DNA of 34,536 bases from positions 1 through 34,536 of the forward strand of contig CAZKAQ010000028.1 in NCBI GenBank assembly GCA_964550655.1, given 5' to 3'. The DNA comes from GCA-1730015 sp964550655. GTDB lineage: Bacteria > Pseudomonadota > Gammaproteobacteria > Granulosicoccales > Granulosicoccaceae. The position numbers and the translations under genes are program-made. Shown one piece after another: positions 31,206 through 34,536 of this stretch (position 1 is its first letter; each line of letters opens with the position of its first letter). The notes under the pieces were generated by a model that was not told the DNA's origin, did no database searches, and saw only the letters and a list, made by a program, of their open reading frames with translations.

Positions 31206-31892
31206 ATGAATAAGTCAGAACAACATAATGCGATGCGAAACAAAGGGAAACTTTCGCCTGCAAACGCGGTGAATCACTGGCTGACACGCGCGACCTCGGT
31301 AATCGCTGTAGTAACGGTTGCCGCTATGATAACTTCCCCAGCCAGCGCACGCTGGTATAAATGGGTCGACGAGAACGGTAACATTTCCTATCAGGATCGA
31401 CCGCCTCCCTCGAGTTTTGAGGAGACTACTCAGGTAATCAGTCAGCAGGGTGTGACTCTCGAAACTATTCCAGGCAAACAGGAACAATTGCGACTGGATC
31501 GTGAGGCTCAACGTGAGAAAGAGAAAAAGCAGCGCGACGAAGCGCTACTCAGAGCCTTTCCCAATGAATCCGATCTGATCACCTCGCGAGACAAACGCGT
31601 GACGCATATTGATGGTTCTATCGCACGTATGCATGAACAGCTGGTAATTCTCAACAACCGGCTCTTCTCTATTGAGAAACGTATCGCGCAACGGGTAGAG
31701 AGATCATTGAGTCCAAGTGATGCACATGAGTCAGACCGCATTGCAGTTTTGCGCAGTATCGACAGTACCGATGCATTGATTACATCAAAGTTGCGCGAGA
31801 GAAGACAACTCATTATTCAGTACGATCGCGACATACTGCGCTATCGTCAATTGAAATCCACCAGCGCATCAACTGCTGTTTATAGCGACTAG
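31206..31892 (+). CDS. Exported DUF4124-domain protein with coiled-coil region
   Basis: A 228-residue protein. A basic N-terminus and hydrophobic segment (~31-44) end in SPASA, a likely signal peptidase I site after residue 48. RWYKWVDENGNISYQDRPPP (49-68) is the DUF4124 signature, found in many proteobacterial periplasmic proteins of unknown function. The rest (~95-220) is highly charged and probably coiled-coil (REAQREKEKKQRDEALLRAF). The exact start is uncertain: the signal peptide is long and a second Met lies at residue 10. Confidence 0.8.
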   Translation: MNKSEQHNAMRNKGKLSPANAVNHWLTRATSVIAVVTVAAMITSPASARWYKWVDENGNISYQDRPPPSSFEETTQVISQQGVTLETIPGKQEQLRLDREAQREKEKKQRDEALLRAFPNESDLITSRDKRVTHIDGSIARMHEQLVILNNRLFSIEKRIAQRVERSLSPSDAHESDRIAVLRSIDSTDALITSKLRERRQLIIQYDRDILRYRQLKSTSASTAVYSD

Positions 31893-31945
31893 TTATCGCC
31901 GCGAGAATTTGGCCGGGATTAATCCGACCGCGCAGACAGCTGATG

Positions 31946-32812
31946 CTACTGGTTTGATTTGATCTGAGTACCCACACCGGCATCGGTGAAAAGCTCCAGC
32001 AACACTGCATTCTCAACCCTGCCGTCAAGCACGGTAGCGGTTGCCACACCATTCTTTACGGCTTCCAGTGCACAGTGCACTTTGGGCAGCATGCCGCCGT
32101 AAATCGTGCCATTGTCTATCAGGGAATCAATATCCGCTGGCAGTAAGCCGGACAGCAGCGTGCCGTGCTTATCGAGAATGCCGGCAGTATCTGTCAGTAA
32201 GAGGAGTTTTTCTGCTGCTAACTCCGACGCTACCGCGCTGGCTACCAGATCAGCATTGATATTATAACTGCGACCATCCCTGCCAACACCTATCGGTGCG
32301 ATAACCGGTATAAAACCACCCTCGCGCAAGGTGTCAATGATCGACCGGTTCACTGATTCAACCTCACCGACCTGACCAAGATCGGCATCACCCTCAAGCA
32401 CCATCGGCACGGCATTAATCAATCCGCCGTCCTTACCTGTGAGACCCACCGCCGGACAGCCAACCTGACTTAACAAAGAGACGATGCTTTTGTTCACCTG
32501 CGCACCAAGCACCATCTCGACGACATCCATGGTCTCTGCATCAGTGACACGCATGCCTTGCACGGTTTCGGTTTTTTTGCCGAGCTGGGAAAGCAGTTGT
32601 TTGATTTGTGGGCCACCACCGTGCACCACAACGGTGTGGATACCAATTTGATTCATCAGTGCAATATTACTGGCAAAACTTCGCTTTAACGCCTCGTCAG
32701 ACATCGCGTGGCCGCCATACTTGACCACAATCGTCTCGCCGGAAAACTTCTGTATGTAGGGCAGCGCCTCGTTGAGGACACGGGCGGTATGATGTGCAGC
32801 AGTTGTATCCAA
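31946..32812 (-). CDS. argB: N-acetylglutamate kinase
   Basis: A 288-residue amino-acid kinase for the second step of arginine synthesis. The N-terminal VVKYGGHAM, HGGGPQI and GLTGKDGGLI blocks are typical, as is NINADLVASAVASEL with the catalytic Asp. The start is TTG at 32812 with GGAG six bases upstream. The algC-argB order matches Pseudomonas. The protein lies downstream of algC on the same strand with an 82-base gap carrying a palindrome. Confidence 0.95.
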   Translation of the reverse strand: MDTTAAHHTARVLNEALPYIQKFSGETIVVKYGGHAMSDEALKRSFASNIALMNQIGIHTVVVHGGGPQIKQLLSQLGKKTETVQGMRVTDAETMDVVEMVLGAQVNKSIVSLLSQVGCPAVGLTGKDGGLINAVPMVLEGDADLGQVGEVESVNRSIIDTLREGGFIPVIAPIGVGRDGRSYNINADLVASAVASELAAEKLLLLTDTAGILDKHGTLLSGLLPADIDSLIDNGTIYGGMLPKVHCALEAVKNGVATATVLDGRVENAVLLELFTDAGVGTQIKSNQ

Positions 32813-32851
32813 GGGGTTCTCCAGTAACCCCTTAAATTAACTGACTCAGCG

Positions 32852-32870
32852 GCTGATCAATTTGATCAGC
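32852..32870 (-). promoter_or_regulatory. Perfect palindrome between algC and argB
   Basis: GCTGATCAA-T-TTGATCAGC: nine paired bases on each side of a single central base. On the argB-coding strand it has no T-tract; on the plus strand AGTTTT follows. It could be an operator for an argB promoter or an mRNA processing hairpin. Confidence 0.45.
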
Positions 32871-32894
32871 AGTTTTCAGATCAGGAAGTGGGGC

Positions 32895-34268
32895 TTAAAA
32901 AGGCAACTCAATACTCGGATCCACTTTCAGCATCGCTGTACGGAAACTCGATTGAATCTGTTCAAGGTCTGATTGTGAATCAGCTTCGAATCGAATTACA
33001 AGCGATGGTGTGGTATTCGAGGCACGTACCAGTCCCCAGCCATGATCAAAGTCAGCTCGTATGCCGTCAATCGTGGTCAATTTTGCACCGGCAAAGTCAG
33101 CACTGTCGACGAACGACTGCATAAATTTGTGGTGCTCTCCCTCGGCAAACTTGATACCCAGCTCAGGAGTGTTAACGCTATCGGGGATCTCAGCGAAGAT
33201 TTCGCTGACAGAGCGATTATCGCGCGAGACAATCTCCAGCAGCCTCGCCGCTGAATAAAGTGCATCATCAAACCCGTACCAGCGTTCTTTAAAGAAAATA
33301 TGCCCGCTCATCTCACCACCGAGTGCCGCACCAGTCTCTTTGATCCGCGCTTTCACAAAAGAGTGCCCGGTCTTCCACATCTCCGGCTCACCGCCCGCCT
33401 CACTGATGGCCCTGGGTAACAAAGTTGAGCATTTCACATCAAAGATAATTTTTGCACCCGGGTTACGATCAAGGATGTCACGCGAATACAAAATCATTTG
33501 CCTGTCCGGCCAGATTATCTGCCCCTTGTCATCGATGACACCAACACGGTCACCATCGCCATCAAACGCAAGACCAAGATCGAGTTTTTCTTTTTCAACC
33601 AGCGCCATGATGTCCTGTAGATTTTCTACTTTGGCAGGATCCGGGTGGTGATTCGGAAAGTTGCCGTCCACTTCTGCAAACAACTCGTGAACTTCACAAC
33701 CAAGTTTAGTAAAAAGTCTGGTTGCACAAACTCCCGCAACACCGTTGCCACAGTCACTGGCAACTCGCATTTTGCGTGTTAATTTGATGTCACCAATAAT
33801 GCGATCAAGGTAGGCATCGAGTACATCGGTTTCGGAGTAACTACCTTCACCACTGGCAAGATCGTCATTGACAATGCGCTGATAGAGTTGCTGGATACCT
33901 TCACCAAACAAGGTATCGCCACCGATCATCATTTTAAGACCATTATACTCGGGCGGATTATGACTCCCGGTAACCATGATGCCGGTACCGGTTTCAAGGT
34001 GATAGGTTGAAAAATACAGCACAGGCGTGGGAACCATGCCGATGTTAATGACATCGCAGCCGGCGCTCTGAATACCTCTGCTGAGCGCTGCAATAAGATC
34101 GGGACCAGACAATCGTCCGTCCCGCGCCAGATTCACTACTTTCTGCCCACGTGCCAAAGCCTCACTGGCGAAAGCTCTGCCAATCTGCTCGCACGCATCC
34201 GGAGTCAGTGCATCAGCGACAACGCCGCGGATGTCATATGCCCGAAAAATAGACGCATCAATATTCAT
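32895..34268 (-). CDS. algC: Phosphomannomutase/phosphoglucomutase (AlgC-type)
   Basis: A 457-residue hexose-phosphate mutase interconverting 6-phospho and 1-phospho forms of mannose and glucose for exopolysaccharide and LPS precursors. The N-terminus SIFRAYDIRGVV, the phosphoserine loop TGSHNPPEYNG (S102), the metal loop D236-G-D238-G-D240-R and the sugar-specificity loop GGEMSGH are all present. The ATG has GAAGAG upstream. It leads argB on the minus strand; the dut and coaBC genes often found upstream are not within the window. Confidence 0.95.
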   Translation of the reverse strand: MNIDASIFRAYDIRGVVADALTPDACEQIGRAFASEALARGQKVVNLARDGRLSGPDLIAALSRGIQSAGCDVINIGMVPTPVLYFSTYHLETGTGIMVTGSHNPPEYNGLKMMIGGDTLFGEGIQQLYQRIVNDDLASGEGSYSETDVLDAYLDRIIGDIKLTRKMRVASDCGNGVAGVCATRLFTKLGCEVHELFAEVDGNFPNHHPDPAKVENLQDIMALVEKEKLDLGLAFDGDGDRVGVIDDKGQIIWPDRQMILYSRDILDRNPGAKIIFDVKCSTLLPRAISEAGGEPEMWKTGHSFVKARIKETGAALGGEMSGHIFFKERWYGFDDALYSAARLLEIVSRDNRSVSEIFAEIPDSVNTPELGIKFAEGEHHKFMQSFVDSADFAGAKLTTIDGIRADFDHGWGLVRASNTTPSLVIRFEADSQSDLEQIQSSFRTAMLKVDPSIELPF

Positions 34269-34302
34269 TTATAACAATCTCTTCAGTTTATATTGTTTAG
34301 AT

Positions 34303-34437
34303 TCAGGCAACTGATTCCGTAGTACCGGGCAACTCTGCACCCATGACCGATGCAGGAAACCCGCCAAGAACCACCGGAAACAGTATAGGCACGGTTTTCG
34401 GTGTAACGTAGCGCACCTTGATAAAACTTGTGAACAT
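34303..34437 (-). CDS. Possible small ORF upstream of algC
   Basis: A 44-codon frame beginning MFTSFIKVRYVTPKT and ending LPGTTESVA, 34 bases before algC. It has moderately protein-like composition but no convincing ribosome-binding site, and its start codon overlaps one copy of the edge repeat. It could be a leader peptide, a gene remnant or chance. Confidence 0.2.
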   Translation of the reverse strand: MFTSFIKVRYVTPKTVPILFPVVLGGFPASVMGAELPGTTESVA

Positions 34438-34500
34438 TAACCCGGACTATTCACGAAATCGACGGCATCTCGGTTGATCTTTAACCTGCATTATTCATGA
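34437..34500 (+). repeat. Pair of imperfect 20-base direct repeats near the window edge
   Basis: TTAACCCGGACTATTCACGA (34437-34456) and TTAACCTGCATTATTCATGA (34481-34500) agree at 16 of 20 positions, 44 bases apart. On the minus strand, a 17-residue reading frame ending ILMNNAG enters from the window edge and stops at 34481 inside the second copy. This may be the end of a truncated gene or the boundary of a mobile or dispersed element. Nothing else is recognised in 34438-34536. Confidence 0.5.
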
Positions 34501-34536
34501 GGATTCGGCACCCAGAGTCATTATCGCTAAACAGGT

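Noticed and set aside
1..34536. CRISPR arrays, tRNA or rRNA genes, prophage or complete insertion sequences
   Set aside because: No regularly spaced repeats, cloverleaf-like segments, rRNA sequence, transposase or phage proteins were seen on either strand.

Overview
The window reads as an almost fully coding stretch of a gammaproteobacterial chromosome, probably from a free-living marine or aquatic species. Evidence: the gene order rpsT < > murJ-ribF-ileS-lspA-ispH, ispB < > rpmA-obg-proB, yicC < > rph-rdgB-hemW and algC-argB; outer-membrane lipoproteins; and a secreted protease with a GlyGly-CTERM tail. I cannot name the genus. There is no rRNA, tRNA, CRISPR array, prophage or intact insertion sequence. 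Only the last ~100 bases (two imperfect repeats at the edge) hint at mobile DNA.

Layout. 1-2134 (minus): HtrA/DegQ-type periplasmic protease followed by a DUF938 methyltransferase. 2345-4576 (plus): OmpR-type response regulator and its histidine kinase, separated by a palindrome with a terminator-like tail. 4730-5698: CaCA-type cation antiporter. 5718-9546: yicC (minus) divergent from rph, rdgB, hemW and a small CPxCG zinc-ribbon protein. 9580-9935: rpmE (ribosomal protein L31) with a near-consensus promoter. 10038-11602: a 5'-3' exonuclease overlapping a RluE-type pseudouridine synthase. 11954-13120: an unusual repeat-built lipoprotein with a peptidoglycan-binding domain. 13321-14985: secreted zinc metalloprotease with GlyGly-CTERM. 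15032-19022: ispB (minus), then rpmA, obg, proB. 19165-26500: rpsT (minus), then murJ, ribF, ileS, lspA, ispH. 26665-27948: HDOD signalling protein. 28115-30141: WHy/LEA-2 lipoprotein, PmtA-like phospholipid methyltransferase and an unknown two-helix membrane protein. 30176-34268: exonuclease III (minus), a DUF4124 protein (plus), argB and algC (both minus).

How the genes work together. Much of the window serves the cell envelope: periplasmic quality control (HtrA), lipid II flipping (MurJ), lipoprotein signal-peptide removal (LspA), isoprenoid supply (IspH, IspB), sugar phosphates for exopolysaccharide/LPS (AlgC), phospholipid modification, and several lipoproteins that would be LspA substrates. 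A second theme is translation and nucleotide hygiene (L27, L31, S20, IleS, Obg, RluE, RNase PH, YicC, RdgB).

I see no clearly new multi-gene defence or metabolic system. The most interesting items are the repeat-built peptidoglycan-binding lipoprotein, the GlyGly-CTERM protease with an overlapping SD-led minicistron, the exonuclease whose only usable start codon directly abuts the rpmE terminator T-tract, a hairpin that sequesters the hemW ribosome-binding site, the absence of rplU next to rpmA, and the uncharacterised lipoprotein/phospholipid-methyltransferase/membrane-protein trio at 28.1-30.1 kb.
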